Shown: piece by piece, positions 14,672 to 24,800 of the stretch | Numbering within the stretch: position 1 is the stretch's first letter | How the letters are laid out: every line of letters begins with the position of its first letter | NCBI RefSeq assembly: GCF_001654455.1 | Contig: NZ_CP015772.1 | Coordinates: 5,084,001-5,148,000, forward strand | Source: Niabella ginsenosidivorans | GTDB taxonomy: Bacteria > Bacteroidota > Bacteroidia > Chitinophagales > Chitinophagaceae | Direction of reading: 5' to 3' | DNA: 64,000 nucleotides | The notes under the pieces: generated by a model | Told to the model about the DNA's origin: nothing | Databases searched by the model: none | The model's input: the letters and a program-made list of their open reading frames with translations, nothing else | Program-made: the position numbers and the translations under genes

Positions 14672-16960
14672 ATGAAAAAGATATGTGTACTACTCCTTGT
14701 TTTTGTCATAATCCTTATTAAAAGTGGTGCTGCACAGGAAAACTTCCTGCAATATGTAAATCCGCTGATCGGCACAAAAAAAATGGGGCATACTTTTCCG
14801 GGAGCAACGGTCCCGTTTGGTGCTGTGCAATTAAGCCCCGATACAGATACGCTTCCGTATGAAATGGGTGGAAAATACAACCCGGATGTTTACAAATATT
14901 GCGCCGGCTACCAGTATGATGATCCAACCATTGTTGGCTTCAGCCATACCCATTTCAGCGGAACGGGCCATTCTGATCTGGGCGATTTTCTGATCATGCC
15001 AACAACAGGCAGGCTACAATTAAACCCCGGCACGGCCGATAAGCCTGAAACCGGATACAGGAGCCGCTTCCGCCATGCCAGTGAACGGGCAGAACCTGAT
15101 TATTACAGCGTGCTGCTGGATGATGATCATATTCTGGCAGAGCTGACCACCACCACCCGTGTAGGCGTGCATCAGTACACATTTCCAAAATCAGAGGATG
15201 CGCATATTATCCTGGACCTGATGCATGGCATTTATAATTATAAAGATAAAAACGTCTGGACCTTTGTACGGGTAGAAAATGATACCCTGGTTACGGGTTA
15301 CCGGCAAACCAATGGCTGGGCGCGCACCCGCACGGTTTATTTTGCCATGACCTTTTCAAAGCCTGTTACGTCTTACGGATTTGCCAGTTTTAAATCGTAT
15401 CCCTATAAAGGTTTCTGGAGGCGGTTCGACCAGTCAGATAATTTCCCCGAAATGGCCGGGGAGCAGCTCCGGGCACATTTCGATTTTAAAACCGGCGATC
15501 AGGAAAAGATCCTCATCAAGTTTGCTTTATCTCCCGTAAGTACAAAGAACGCGCTGGAAAACCTGCAAACAGAAACTCCCGGCAATGATTTTGAGGCCAT
15601 TAAAAAGCAGGGGCAGCAAAAATGGAACAAAGAGCTGGCAAAGATTAAAATAGAGGCGTTGAATAAAGAGGATATGACCAGTTTTTATACAGCTATGTAC
15701 CATGCCTTTTTAAGCCCAACAGTATATATGGATCAGAATGGGGAATATAAAGGCCTTGATCAGAATGTGCATAAAGCAGAGGGTTTTACCAATTATACAA
15801 CGTTTTCCCTGTGGGATACCTATCGCGCGCTGCACCCGTTCTTTAACCTGATTCAGCCCAAACGGAATAATGATATGATCAGAAGCATGCTGGCGCACCA
15901 GCAGCAGAGCGTGCATAAAATGTTACCTGTATGGAGCCACTATGCCAATGAAAACTGGTGTATGAGCGGGTATCACAGCGTAGCGGTCATTGCTGATGCC
16001 ATTGTAAAAGGGAATGTTTCGTTTGATGCAAACCAGGCGCTGAATGCCTGTATACAAACGGCCAATGTACGTTATTACGATGGCCTGGGAACCTACATCC
16101 GGCGCGGTTATGTGCCGGAGGATGAGCGCCCTAACTCCGTTTCCACGACCCTGGAATATGCTTTTGACGACTGGAGCATTGCCCAGGCGGCCAGAAGGCT
16201 GAACCGCATGGATGTGTATGATACATTTATGAAACGTTCACAGAACTGGAAAAATGTTTATGACCCTTCTACTGGTTTTATGCGCCCGAGGTTAAGTAAT
16301 GGCAGCTTCCGGAAAGATTTTGATGTGCTTTCTACAAACGGCCAGGGCTTTATTGAAGGCAATTCCTGGAACTACAGCCTTTTTGTGCCCCAGGACCCAA
16401 AGGGAATGATTGCGCTGATGGGGGGAGAGAAAAAATTTCTTCCGCACCTGGACTCTTTGTTCACCATGCACTTGCCGGATCATTTTTTTGAAGAGACTGA
16501 AGATATTACGCGTGATGGAATTATTGGCAATTATGTGCATGGGAACGAGCCCTCGCACCATGTGGCGTATTTATACAACTTTACTGCCCAACCCTGGAAA
16601 ACACAGGAGCGCATCCGCATGATCCTGAAAATGCAGTACAAACCGTCTGTTGACGGGCTGGGAGGTAATGATGACTGCGGCCAGATGAGCGCCTGGTATA
16701 TTTTCAGCACACTGGGCTTCTATCCTTTTGCACCGGGCTCAGAGGAATACCAGCTGGGAAGCCCCGCCATAAAAAAAGCAGTATTGCAACTGGAAAATGG
16801 CAAAACGTTTACCATTGATGTACAGAACCAGAGTGATAAAAATGTGTATGTTTCAAAAGTTTTGCTGAACGGGCAACCGGTTAAAGGAACAACGATCAGG
16901 CATAGTGATATTCTGAAGGGGGGCGTGCTGCAGTTTGTAATGGCTGCCAGGCACCGGTAA
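14672..16960 (+). CDS. GH92 family alpha-mannosidase, secreted
   Basis: A 762-residue exported glycoside hydrolase of family 92, calcium-dependent exo-acting alpha-mannosidases that trim alpha-1,2/1,3-mannosides, typically from N-glycans. A signal peptide (ICVLLLVFVIILIKSGAA) precedes the N-terminal beta-sandwich that starts with the classic YVNPLIGTKKMGHTFPGATV; the (alpha/alpha)6 domain carries YHAFLSPTVY, FSLWDTYRALHPFF, GNEPSHHVAYLYN and the closing GNDDCGQMSAWYIFSTLGFY. All family hallmarks are in place. It is followed after 41 bases by a DUF6528 gene, likely co-transcribed, but no SusCD lies next to it, so this is not a full glycan-utilisation locus. Confidence 0.94.
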   Translation: MKKICVLLLVFVIILIKSGAAQENFLQYVNPLIGTKKMGHTFPGATVPFGAVQLSPDTDTLPYEMGGKYNPDVYKYCAGYQYDDPTIVGFSHTHFSGTGHSDLGDFLIMPTTGRLQLNPGTADKPETGYRSRFRHASERAEPDYYSVLLDDDHILAELTTTTRVGVHQYTFPKSEDAHIILDLMHGIYNYKDKNVWTFVRVENDTLVTGYRQTNGWARTRTVYFAMTFSKPVTSYGFASFKSYPYKGFWRRFDQSDNFPEMAGEQLRAHFDFKTGDQEKILIKFALSPVSTKNALENLQTETPGNDFEAIKKQGQQKWNKELAKIKIEALNKEDMTSFYTAMYHAFLSPTVYMDQNGEYKGLDQNVHKAEGFTNYTTFSLWDTYRALHPFFNLIQPKRNNDMIRSMLAHQQQSVHKMLPVWSHYANENWCMSGYHSVAVIADAIVKGNVSFDANQALNACIQTANVRYYDGLGTYIRRGYVPEDERPNSVSTTLEYAFDDWSIAQAARRLNRMDVYDTFMKRSQNWKNVYDPSTGFMRPRLSNGSFRKDFDVLSTNGQGFIEGNSWNYSLFVPQDPKGMIALMGGEKKFLPHLDSLFTMHLPDHFFEETEDITRDGIIGNYVHGNEPSHHVAYLYNFTAQPWKTQERIRMILKMQYKPSVDGLGGNDDCGQMSAWYIFSTLGFYPFAPGSEEYQLGSPAIKKAVLQLENGKTFTIDVQNQSDKNVYVSKVLLNGQPVKGTTIRHSDILKGGVLQFVMAARHR

Positions 16961-17001
16961 CCGGCGTGAGCTGAAAGATCCGTATTATAAACTAAAAACA
17001 T

Positions 17002-17901
17002 ATGAAAGGATTTTTACTGTTTTTTACAGCTTTCCTTTTTCTGCATTGTTCTGCCCAGCAGTTGCAGAAAGTGCCTGAAAAATTTTGGGTGGTTTGCGGC
17101 GATGATAAAGCCATGATCATTGACCCATCTAAAACAGTAAATGGGGCGCCCGGCATCGTATGGCAATGGGAAAACAGCGAAGCAAAAATATTGCCGCCCA
17201 TATATCAGAAGCTGTTAAGACCGCTGGATGACTGTAAGCCGGTGGATGATGGTAAAATGCTGTTGCTGACCTCATCCGGAGGCGCAACCCTGCTGGTGGA
17301 CGTAGCAACAAAAGCGGTGCGTTTCTATGCCCGTACGCCGATGGCTCACTCGGCAGCATTGTTACCGGGGGGGTATATTGCAGTAGCCAATTCCACGCAT
17401 CCAGGAGGAAACAGTATAGAAATATACCATAGGGATCATCCGGAAAAAGTGATCTGTAAAGATTCCCTGTATTCAGGGCATGGTGTTTTGTGGAACAAAA
17501 AGAGAAAGCTGCTTTATGTGCTGGGTTTTGATGAGCTGCGGGCATACAACTTACATATCAGGGGTGAGGATGCCCGTTTGGTAAAAGTAAAGACCTGGAA
17601 GCTTCCGGCTCCGGGCGGGCATGATCTTTCCGGGGTTGATGAAGACCAGCTGCTTGTTTCAGCCCATGGCCATGTATGGGATTTTAGGATCAACGAGGGA
17701 CGGTTTACGCCGTTTCAGCTGCTTGCGGAAATACCTGATGTGAAGTCGGTAAATTATAACAGCACCACAAAACAACTCGTTTATACGAAGGCCGAGGAAA
17801 GCTGGTGGACTTTTAATATCTATTCCAGGAATCCGGATAAAAAACTGCATATTCCGGGCACGAAGCTCTATAAGGTACGGGTAGCGGGCTGGGGCAGGTG
17901 A
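17002..17901 (+). CDS. DUF6528-type secreted beta-propeller protein
   Basis: A 299-residue protein with a signal peptide ending near FLHCSAQ. The mature part has repeated short strands with the patterns VWQWENSEA, LLTSSGGATLLVDVATK, HSAALLPGGYIAVANST and HGVLWNKKRKLLYVLG, consistent with the propeller fold of DUF6528 proteins that often accompany glycan-degrading genes. GH92 lies immediately upstream in the same direction, so it may bind or process the mannoside products; this is inferred from context. No catalytic motif is recognised. Confidence 0.7.
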   Translation: MKGFLLFFTAFLFLHCSAQQLQKVPEKFWVVCGDDKAMIIDPSKTVNGAPGIVWQWENSEAKILPPIYQKLLRPLDDCKPVDDGKMLLLTSSGGATLLVDVATKAVRFYARTPMAHSAALLPGGYIAVANSTHPGGNSIEIYHRDHPEKVICKDSLYSGHGVLWNKKRKLLYVLGFDELRAYNLHIRGEDARLVKVKTWKLPAPGGHDLSGVDEDQLLVSAHGHVWDFRINEGRFTPFQLLAEIPDVKSVNYNSTTKQLVYTKAEESWWTFNIYSRNPDKKLHIPGTKLYKVRVAGWGR

Positions 17902-18331
17902 TCCGGATCTGGTATTTTGACGTTAGGGAGAAGTAATGCCTTTCAGATATTAAACCCCCGTTCAATAAGTAATGTCATAGTGAAGCAGCTATTAAAGCGT
18001 TTGCATTTAAGTTCATTTAAATAACAGATTCTTTCAACCCGTCATTCCGGGTTTTCCATTTACAAAAACAAAATCATCCGAAAGTTCGGATGAGGCGATG
18101 ACAATCCTTCTTAGGGGTTACCCTGAAGATGTCATCCTGTACCTGTTCCGGAATCTGTTTTTGTTTCAGGGCCTGTTGAGCGATACTATAGATGCTGAAA
18201 TACCCGTCCGACGGAGGGCATCCGGGCGGGCATGATTCATTTAAAAAATATTCCAATAGTTATCGGGACCGCCGGGACAGGGCGACAATACGTTTTTAAA
18301 GTCTAACCTGGTATAAAATAAACACGTTTAC
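17902..18331. other. Intergenic region filled by dispersed repeats
   Basis: 430 bases with no gene. From 18041 it is made of repeat units (see 18041-18201). The last 100 bases before the membrane-protein gene hold no obvious TAnnTTTG box. Confidence 0.5.
18041..18201. repeat. Dispersed intergenic repeat, second copy inverted at 44834-44943
   Basis: Begins GTCATTCCGGG, contains ATCATCCGAAA-GTTCGGATGA (small palindrome around TCATCCGAA/TTCGGATGA) and continues with GTTACCCTGAAGATGTCATCC, TGTTTCAGGGCCTGTTG and GATGCTGAAAT. From 18096 on, the same order of motifs is found on the opposite strand at 44834-44943, with frequent substitutions. Confidence 0.7.
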
Positions 18332-18733
18332 ATGCAACAGTTAACAGAGAAGATTGGAATTAAGCAATTCTTAAAAAAAAGAATAACCGGTTTGTTGGCT
18401 GGAACAATTACAGGCCTGATGTGGTTTTTGTATGGCCTGTCGTTTCTTTCGGCACCTCTTAATTTCATGTTGCTTATTCCTGGCATAGGCATTGGGATCT
18501 TTTATTTTTCCAGGATATTGGTCGTCCGGAAAATGAGCAGAGCACTTCCTGATCCGGATAATTCACAAAAAGCATCTGCCCGAAAGAATAGATTGTTATT
18601 TCTGCTAAACCTGATTGTAGAAATTCTTCTCTTAAATCTTGTATATTTTTATCTGATTCAGTTATACGATAGTGAAATTCATTACAGGCCAATAAAAAAG
18701 GGTTGCATTTTTGCGGGAAACTTTTTGGTCTGA
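18332..18733 (+). CDS. Membrane protein of unknown function, 3' end formed by a repeat
   Basis: A 133-residue frame with three hydrophobic segments: ITGLLAGTITGLMWFLYGLS, LNFMLLIPGIGIGIFYFS, and LLFLLNLIVEILLLNLVYFY. The last 20 or so residues (after YLIQL) are encoded by the left part of a repeat that recurs at 38187-38281, so the natural C-terminus was probably replaced when the repeat arrived. A second membrane frame (18738-18986) picks up after the repeat; the two may be halves of one original gene. No family recognised. Confidence 0.45.
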   Translation: MQQLTEKIGIKQFLKKRITGLLAGTITGLMWFLYGLSFLSAPLNFMLLIPGIGIGIFYFSRILVVRKMSRALPDPDNSQKASARKNRLLFLLNLIVEILLLNLVYFYLIQLYDSEIHYRPIKKGCIFAGNFLV

Positions 18734-18757
18734 TTAAAATGTCATTTCCGTATTACA
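18662..18757. repeat. 96-bp repeat, copy A
   Basis: Nearly identical to 38187-38281 (a few substitutions and one-base gaps). It starts TTATACGATAGTGAAAT and ends ATGTCATTTCCGTATTACA; the ends are an imperfect inverted repeat (about 11 of 16 positions), suggesting a small non-autonomous mobile element. It occupies the 3' end of the membrane-protein frame. Confidence 0.8.
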
Positions 18758-18986
18758 GCATAAAGGGCTCCTGCAATCAGCACTGTTGGCTCTTTTTATG
18801 CGTGTTAAGCAGTTTTATATGTGTGCCGTCATAATGATTCTGTCCGGGATCGTGTTTTTGCTGGTTAAAGAAAATGCGGAAAGATCAGCCGTGTTCCAAT
18901 CGGTTATAAACGCCTGTGCACTGTGGCTGACAGTTGGTTGGTTCATTAAAGAGCTTTTTGAAAATAAGTTTTTTATTCACCCATAA
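18738..18986 (+). pseudogene. Membrane protein 3' fragment after repeat insertion
   Basis: The frame is open from 18738 (inside the repeat) to the TAA at 18984-18986 and reads LLQSALLALFMRVKQFYMC, VIMILSGIVFLLVKE and CALWLTVGWFIKELFE: two or three more hydrophobic segments. It has no proper start before ATG 18798 (MRVKQF), so it is either a short 62-residue membrane protein or the severed end of the gene at 18332. I favour the second reading because both pieces are hydrophobic, on the same strand, and separated only by the repeat. Confidence 0.4.
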
Positions 18987-19035
18987 GAGGCAGGTTTGTT
19001 TTGTACTACATATAATTTTTTACCTTCCAGGGAGC

Positions 19036-19806
19036 TTACACTGACAGCACCGTTACTTCAAGTCCCTTTGCTTCTAATTCTGTAACAATATGCGGTGATA
19101 CGCCGCTATCTGTAATGATCTGTTCTATGCCATCCAGGTCACAGATTTTTCCGAAAGCTCTTTTCCCAAATTTGCTGGAGTCTGCCAGGATGATGGTTTT
19201 ACGGGCCGCTGCAATCATCTTGCGGTTAAGCTGCGCCTCCTGGATATTGGAAGTGGTCAGCCCAAATTCAAGATCAATGCCATCCACGCCCAAAAACAAT
19301 TTGCTACAGGAGAAATCTTCCAGTATTTTTTCCGCATAAACCCCTGTTACAGAAGAAGAAGTCTTCCTCATGATACCACCTAACTGGATCACTTCAATAC
19401 CCGGGTGATGGGCTATTTCAATGGCAACGTTTAGCGCGCTCGTTAGTACGGTTACGTTTCCTTTCGGTTGTATATTTTTCGCAAGGTAAAAGACGGTTGT
19501 TCCAGAAGCGATCAGAATACTATCGTTTGGCTCTATTAAACTGGCACCATATTGGCCGATCTTTTCTTTTTCTGCCGATTTTATTCCTACTTTTTCAATA
19601 ACAGAGCGGTCTCCTATATAGGGGTTTGTTAAGGTTGCGCCTCCGTGTGTCCTGAACAGTTGATTTTTATCTTCCAGAAACTGCAGGTCCTTACGAATGG
19701 TTACGGATGAAACGTTTAATTCCTGGCAAAGGTCTACAACCTGTACACTTCCCTTTTTTTTAAGGGCTCCCAGTATATGTTGGTGACGTTCAACAAGCGT
19801 GCTCAT
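19036..19806 (-). CDS. glpR: DeoR/GlpR family transcriptional repressor
   Basis: A 256-residue DeoR-family regulator. The N-terminal winged helix-turn-helix reads ERHQHILGALKKKGSVQVVD, then LCQELNVSSVTIRKDLQFLE with the family TIRKDL recognition helix and FRTHGGA at the end of the domain. The C-terminal sugar-phosphate-binding domain carries IASGTTVFYLAKNI, FLGVDGIDLEFGLTTSN and ILADSSKFGKRAFG. I start at ATG 19806 (MSTLVERHQ); the frame extends to 19848 but the extra 14 residues are not family-like. Divergent from glpD, so most likely it represses the glycerol-phosphate locus in response to a phosphorylated intermediate, as GlpR does with glycerol-3-phosphate. The ligand is inferred from context. 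Confidence 0.85.
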   Translation of the reverse strand: MSTLVERHQHILGALKKKGSVQVVDLCQELNVSSVTIRKDLQFLEDKNQLFRTHGGATLTNPYIGDRSVIEKVGIKSAEKEKIGQYGASLIEPNDSILIASGTTVFYLAKNIQPKGNVTVLTSALNVAIEIAHHPGIEVIQLGGIMRKTSSSVTGVYAEKILEDFSCSKLFLGVDGIDLEFGLTTSNIQEAQLNRKMIAAARKTIILADSSKFGKRAFGKICDLDGIEQIITDSGVSPHIVTELEAKGLEVTVLSV

Positions 19807-19939
19807 GGGATCAAAAATAATCATTATCTGCCCAAAATAAGGAAACAAAAAAAAACTACGATTTCTTATGAAATAATTGTTAATCCTTACGTTTTTAAAT
19901 ATTTTTTATTATTATTGCTTTCAGATTGTTTTGCTTTTG

Positions 19940-19951
19940 ATTGAAATCAAT
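19940..19951. promoter_or_regulatory. Candidate GlpR operator
   Basis: ATTGA-AA-TCAAT is a perfect palindrome in the AT-rich region between the divergent glpR and glpD genes, 84 bases before glpD. Position and symmetry fit a repressor site shared by both genes; the motif itself is not a known GlpR consensus. Confidence 0.3.
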
Positions 19952-20035
19952 AATAAAAGACCTCATACCCAAACAAAAAACAAGGCAGAATCCAAAAAGA
20001 AAAGGGATGGAAGTCGGAAATAAGCGCAGGAACCA

Positions 20036-21598
20036 ATGAGCAACGGAATATTTAACAGGGAGCAGTTATTACAGGCCGCAACGAAGCCGGGAAAATTATG
20101 GGATGTAGTTGTGATCGGTGGTGGTGCTTCGGGTTTGGGTATTGCCCTGGAGGCAGTAACCCGTGGCTACCAGACCTTGCTGGTAGAGCAGGACGACTTT
20201 GCAAAAGGAACCTCCAGCCGCAGCACCAAGCTGGTGCATGGAGGCGTGCGTTACCTGGCCCAGGGAAATATTGCTCTGGTGCGTGAAGCGAGCATTGAAC
20301 GGGGGCTTTTGCAAAAGAATGCACCGCACCTGGTAAAAAACCAGACCTTTATTATCCCCGTTTATTCATTCTGGGACCGGATCAAATATACTATTGGTCT
20401 GAAGCTTTATGACTGGATCGCAGGAAGGCTCTCTTTAGGCCCTTCGGTGTTTATATCCAAAAAGAAAACGATGGAAGCGCTGCCGGATATAAAGCAGGAA
20501 GGTCTGGTAGGAGGCGTACAATATCATGACGGGCAGTTCGATGATTCAAGGCTGGCATTAAACCTTGCACAAACGATCATTGAGCAGGGTGGTGTAGCGC
20601 TGAATTATGTAAAGGTGACCGGTCTGATCAAAAATGAACGGGGACAGCCATCCGGGATCATTGCAGAAGACCAGGAAACGGCTGCTGTTTACAGGATACA
20701 TGCAAAGGCGGTTGTAAATGCCACGGGTGTTTTTGTAGATGATATTTTGAAAATGGACAATCCTTCCGCACCCAAAAGCGTGGTGGCCAGCCAGGGCGTT
20801 CACCTGGTATTGGATAAAGAGTTCTTTTCTTCCCCCCACGCATTAATGATTCCCGAAACCAGTGATGGCCGTGTATTGTTTGCCGTGCCCTGGCATAGTG
20901 AAGTAGTAGTAGGTACCACGGATACCCCGGTTGGCGCACCTTCTGCAGAACCCAGGCCCCTGGAGAAGGAAATCGAATTTATATTAAACACCTCCGGCCA
21001 GTATCTTGTAAAGCAACCCACCCGCAAAGATGTGCTGAGCGTATTTGCAGGGCTGCGGCCGCTGGCAGCACCTAAAGAAGGAACAGAAAAAACAAAAGAA
21101 ATTTCGCGCAGCCATAAGATCATTATTTCCCCTACCCGCCTGTTTACTATTATTGGTGGCAAATGGACCACTTACCGGAAAATGGGACAGGACATGGTGG
21201 ATGCTGTTGAAAAGCGGATGGGATGGGCTGCCACCCAAACACAAACCCGGCATTTGCAGGTTCATGGCTTTGCTAAAGGAATGGACTGGAATGATCCCTT
21301 TTATTTTTATGGAAGTGATGCGGAAAAGATAAAAGCCGCAAGTAACGGGCACTGGCTCAGTGAAAAGCTAAAACTGAACAAAGCGCAATTGCAATGGGCC
21401 GTGCAACAGGAAATGGCACGCACTGTGGAAGATTTCCTGGCGCGCAGAACAAGAGCGTTATTTCTGGATGCAAAGGAAAGCATACGCATTGCAGGGGAAA
21501 CGGCAACGCTTATGGCCGAAGAGCTGCATAAGGACAAAGCCTGGGCAGATGCGGAAACAGAACGATTTACAACACTTGCAAAACAATACATTTTATAA
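20036..21598 (+). CDS. glpD: FAD-dependent glycerol-3-phosphate dehydrogenase
   Basis: A 520-residue aerobic-type glycerol-3-phosphate dehydrogenase, oxidising glycerol-3-phosphate to dihydroxyacetone phosphate and passing electrons to quinones at the inner membrane. The FAD-binding VVIGGGASGLGIALEAVTRG is near residue 25, followed by the GlpD signature GTSSRSTKLVHGGVRYL, HDGQFDDSRLALNLA, and the second FAD contact GGKWTTYRKMGQDMVDA. Length and order are normal. First plus-strand gene of the locus; a small frame and the SusC gene follow. Divergent from glpR with a palindromic site between them. Confidence 0.95.
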   Translation: MSNGIFNREQLLQAATKPGKLWDVVVIGGGASGLGIALEAVTRGYQTLLVEQDDFAKGTSSRSTKLVHGGVRYLAQGNIALVREASIERGLLQKNAPHLVKNQTFIIPVYSFWDRIKYTIGLKLYDWIAGRLSLGPSVFISKKKTMEALPDIKQEGLVGGVQYHDGQFDDSRLALNLAQTIIEQGGVALNYVKVTGLIKNERGQPSGIIAEDQETAAVYRIHAKAVVNATGVFVDDILKMDNPSAPKSVVASQGVHLVLDKEFFSSPHALMIPETSDGRVLFAVPWHSEVVVGTTDTPVGAPSAEPRPLEKEIEFILNTSGQYLVKQPTRKDVLSVFAGLRPLAAPKEGTEKTKEISRSHKIIISPTRLFTIIGGKWTTYRKMGQDMVDAVEKRMGWAATQTQTRHLQVHGFAKGMDWNDPFYFYGSDAEKIKAASNGHWLSEKLKLNKAQLQWAVQQEMARTVEDFLARRTRALFLDAKESIRIAGETATLMAEELHKDKAWADAETERFTTLAKQYIL

Positions 21599-21620
21599 TA
21601 AAAACAAAAGGAGGCGCCAT

Positions 21621-21773
21621 ATGAAACAGTTTCCTGAAAAAAAAGAACACGCGTTAGATTATGTTTTGGTTAACAATCAGGCCGCGTATTATTTACCTTC
21701 TGACGCATGGATATATTTGCGGCCTCATTGCGATCAATCTGTTCGCGATCAATCTGAAAAATTAATTAAGTAA
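21621..21773 (+). CDS. Small hypothetical protein with strong Shine-Dalgarno
   Basis: A 50-codon frame (MKQFPEKKEHALDYVLVNNQ at its start) between glpD and susC. AAAGGAGG sits 9 bases before its ATG; such strong ribosome-binding sites are uncommon in Bacteroidota, which is the main reason to list it. The sequence is soluble and acidic-basic mixed, with SDAWIYLRPHCDQ. A longer frame from 21468 overlapping glpD is not likely. No family recognised. Confidence 0.4.
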   Translation: MKQFPEKKEHALDYVLVNNQAAYYLPSDAWIYLRPHCDQSVRDQSEKLIK

Positions 21774-21852
21774 AGAACCTGTTAGCCAGATTTTAATCGA
21801 TAAAGCTATAGGCTATCTTTTTATTAATTCATTAAATCTGAAAAGAATTAAA

Positions 21853-24800
21853 ATGCAGCAAATGAGAAAAAAGAAATCATTAATAAACGGCTGTCTGCTG
21901 TTTTATTTACTGCTACTGATTCCCGTCCTTGCTCAGGCACAACGTAAAACAGTCAGTGGCATGGTAACCTCCAAAGAAACAACGGAGCCGGTTGCCAATG
22001 TGACCATATTGGTCAAAGGCACTTCCCGGGGAACCACAACCGGTGCAGACGGACATTATGCAATACCCGTAGCAACTGGTGAAACGCTTGTTTTTTCTTC
22101 TATTGGCTATAAAGAGCAGGAACGGAAAGTAGAACAACAAACAACAATTAATATATTGCTTGAGAGCGAAGGAAAACAGGAAAACGAGGTGGTGGTAACG
22201 GCATTGGGAATTAAAAAGCAAGATAAAGCCCTGGGGTATGCCCTTACAAAAATTGACAGCACCCAGCTAACGGACGCAGTGTCCTCTAACTGGACAGATG
22301 CACTTTCCGGAAAGGTTGCCGGGTTGAATTTAATACGCTCCGGCTCCGGGCCGGCGGGTTCTAACAAGATCATCCTTCGTGGTGAGAACAACCTTACCGG
22401 CGACAATGAAGCCCTGATTGTTGTAGACGGTGTTGTTATTAATAACAGTAGCGGCAAGCGTTCTGCAAACGCTTCCGATAATGTATATGCAACGGGCAGT
22501 GATAACCTGCCTGCTGATTATGGAAGCTCAATGAATGATATTAATCCGCAGGATATTGAAAGTGTATCGGTGCTGAAAGGCCCTGCTGCTGCTGCGTTGT
22601 ACGGGCAAAGAGGGGCTAATGGCGCCATTATTATTACAACAAAATCCGCTTCTGCAAAAAGGAAAGGCCGGATTAATGTCCGGTATTCGATAAACGGGTC
22701 TTTGGAATCAATAAACAGGTCGCCTGATTTGCAGTATGAATACGGGCTTGGGCTGGATGGTCAGAGCGACTATGAGTACGGCAAATCAGCAAATAGTTCA
22801 TCCAGCTCGGCATACGGGCCAAAGTTTGACGGGCAGCTGTTTTATCAGTACGATCCGGTTACTCAAACAAGAGCTACTGTAGCAACGCCCTGGGTGCCAT
22901 ATGATAATATTAATGATTTCTGGGATGTGGGCAAAAACCTCACTAATAATTTAAGTTTGGATGGAAAAATAGGAACTACTTCGTTTCGTGTTTCAGGCGG
23001 TATCCAAAGTAATAAATGGATTGTTCCCAATACCGGTTTTCATCGTAACTCTGCAAGTTTGTCGACAAATACAGATATTACCAAAAAGCTGAAGTTCTCA
23101 ACCAAAATTAATTATGGTTACAGAACAAGCGATAATCTTCCTGCAGCCGGTTATGGAAACCAGTCGCTGATGTACTGGTACATTTTCTGGCAGCCTAATG
23201 CAGATTTTAACTGGCTCAGAAACTACTGGAGCGTTACTGACCCCTATAAAAAGATCAGGTATCCTTATAGCAGTTATCCGGAAAACCCCTTTGCTATTGT
23301 AAACGAATTTTTAAATAAAACAAGAAGAAATAATGTAACCGGTTCCGCACAGTTCAACTACCAGCTTACAAAAGAGCTTAGCTTTATGCTGCGTGGCAAC
23401 CTCGACTGGTCGAATGATAAACGGGAACAGGACCGCCCGTATGATGCCGGCGCAAGGCTTCCGTTCGGGTCTGTAAGAAAACAAAATATCTATGCACGGG
23501 AGCTCAGCTATGATTTTCTTGCCAGGTACAATAAGAATCTGTCAAATGATGTAAAGCTGGGGGTTTCTGTAGGGGGCAGCCAGCTGAAAAATATGTACGA
23601 CAAATCGGATATCAGAGCAGACGGCTTAAAATTTCCGGACTCATTGACAGGCTCGCCTTACCCCGGAATATATAGTCTGGATAACAGCCTGTATGGATTG
23701 ATTTATATACCCGATACCAGCCGGTACCAGATAAACAGTATTTACGGAATTATTAATGTTAGTTATAAAGATTATTTATTTGCCGAGCTGACCGGAAGAC
23801 AGGACTGGAACAGCGTTCTGGCTACCGCAGACAGAACAGATAACGTTGGTTTTTTCTATCCGTCCTTAAACACCAGCTTTGTTTTGTCTGATTTTACGAA
23901 GCTTCCTTCTTTTATCAACTACGCCAAATTAAGGGCTTCAATAGCTCAGGTGGGAAGCGGAAGCACCACACCTTACAGAACCGCGTATACGTATATGCTT
24001 GCTAATAACGGTATATTCCCGGACAGTGCTTTAATGAACCCCAAGATTTTGCCCAATGAGAACTTAAAACCCCTGAAGACCACAACCTTTGAGCTGGGAA
24101 CCGAGGTTCAATTATTTAAAAACCGCCTGGGGTTTGATGTGGCTGTTTATTGGGGAAACACAAAAAACCAGATCCTGACAAGAACACTGGACCGTTCTTC
24201 CGGCTATGATGCGGCAGTGATCAATGCAGGACGGGTGAATAACACCGGTGTTGAAGTATCGCTTAACGGAAAACCCGTCGTAAACAAAAATGGTTTTAAC
24301 TGGGAGGTATTTGCAACATTTGCTGCTAATAAAAATAAAATTGTTTCTATGCCCGACAGCACTGTTTTGCTAAGGTCTGGTCAGATTGCAAGCGGCCAGA
24401 TTGTAGCCACTATAGGCGGTAGTATGGGTGATCTATATGGCCTGGGTTATCAGCGCAGCCCTGACGGGCAGGTGATCTTTGACCCGGCAACCGGCTTTCC
24501 GAAGATTACAAGCAATATTATTTATTTAGGGAATACAACGCCTAAATATAAAGTAAGCCTGGGGAATACATTCAGGTATAAGCAACTGAGTTTAAAAGTT
24601 TTGTTTGATGCCCAGGCCGGTGCAGTAGCCTATTCCTTAACCCATTATAAAATGGTGGAGCAGGGAAAGCTTAAGGTAACCCTGCCGGGAAGGTATAACG
24701 GAATTATTGGGAACGGCGTTCTGGAAGTACTGAATGATAAAGGCGAAGTAACCGGGTACCGGAAAAATGATGTGGTAGCCTATGATGTAGATCAATACTA

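Noticed and set aside
14672-17901. GH92 and DUF6528 genes as part of a SusCD glycan locus with the glp region
   Set aside because: They are separated from the SusCD genes by repeats, a broken membrane gene and a divergent regulator, and no other glycosidase is present.
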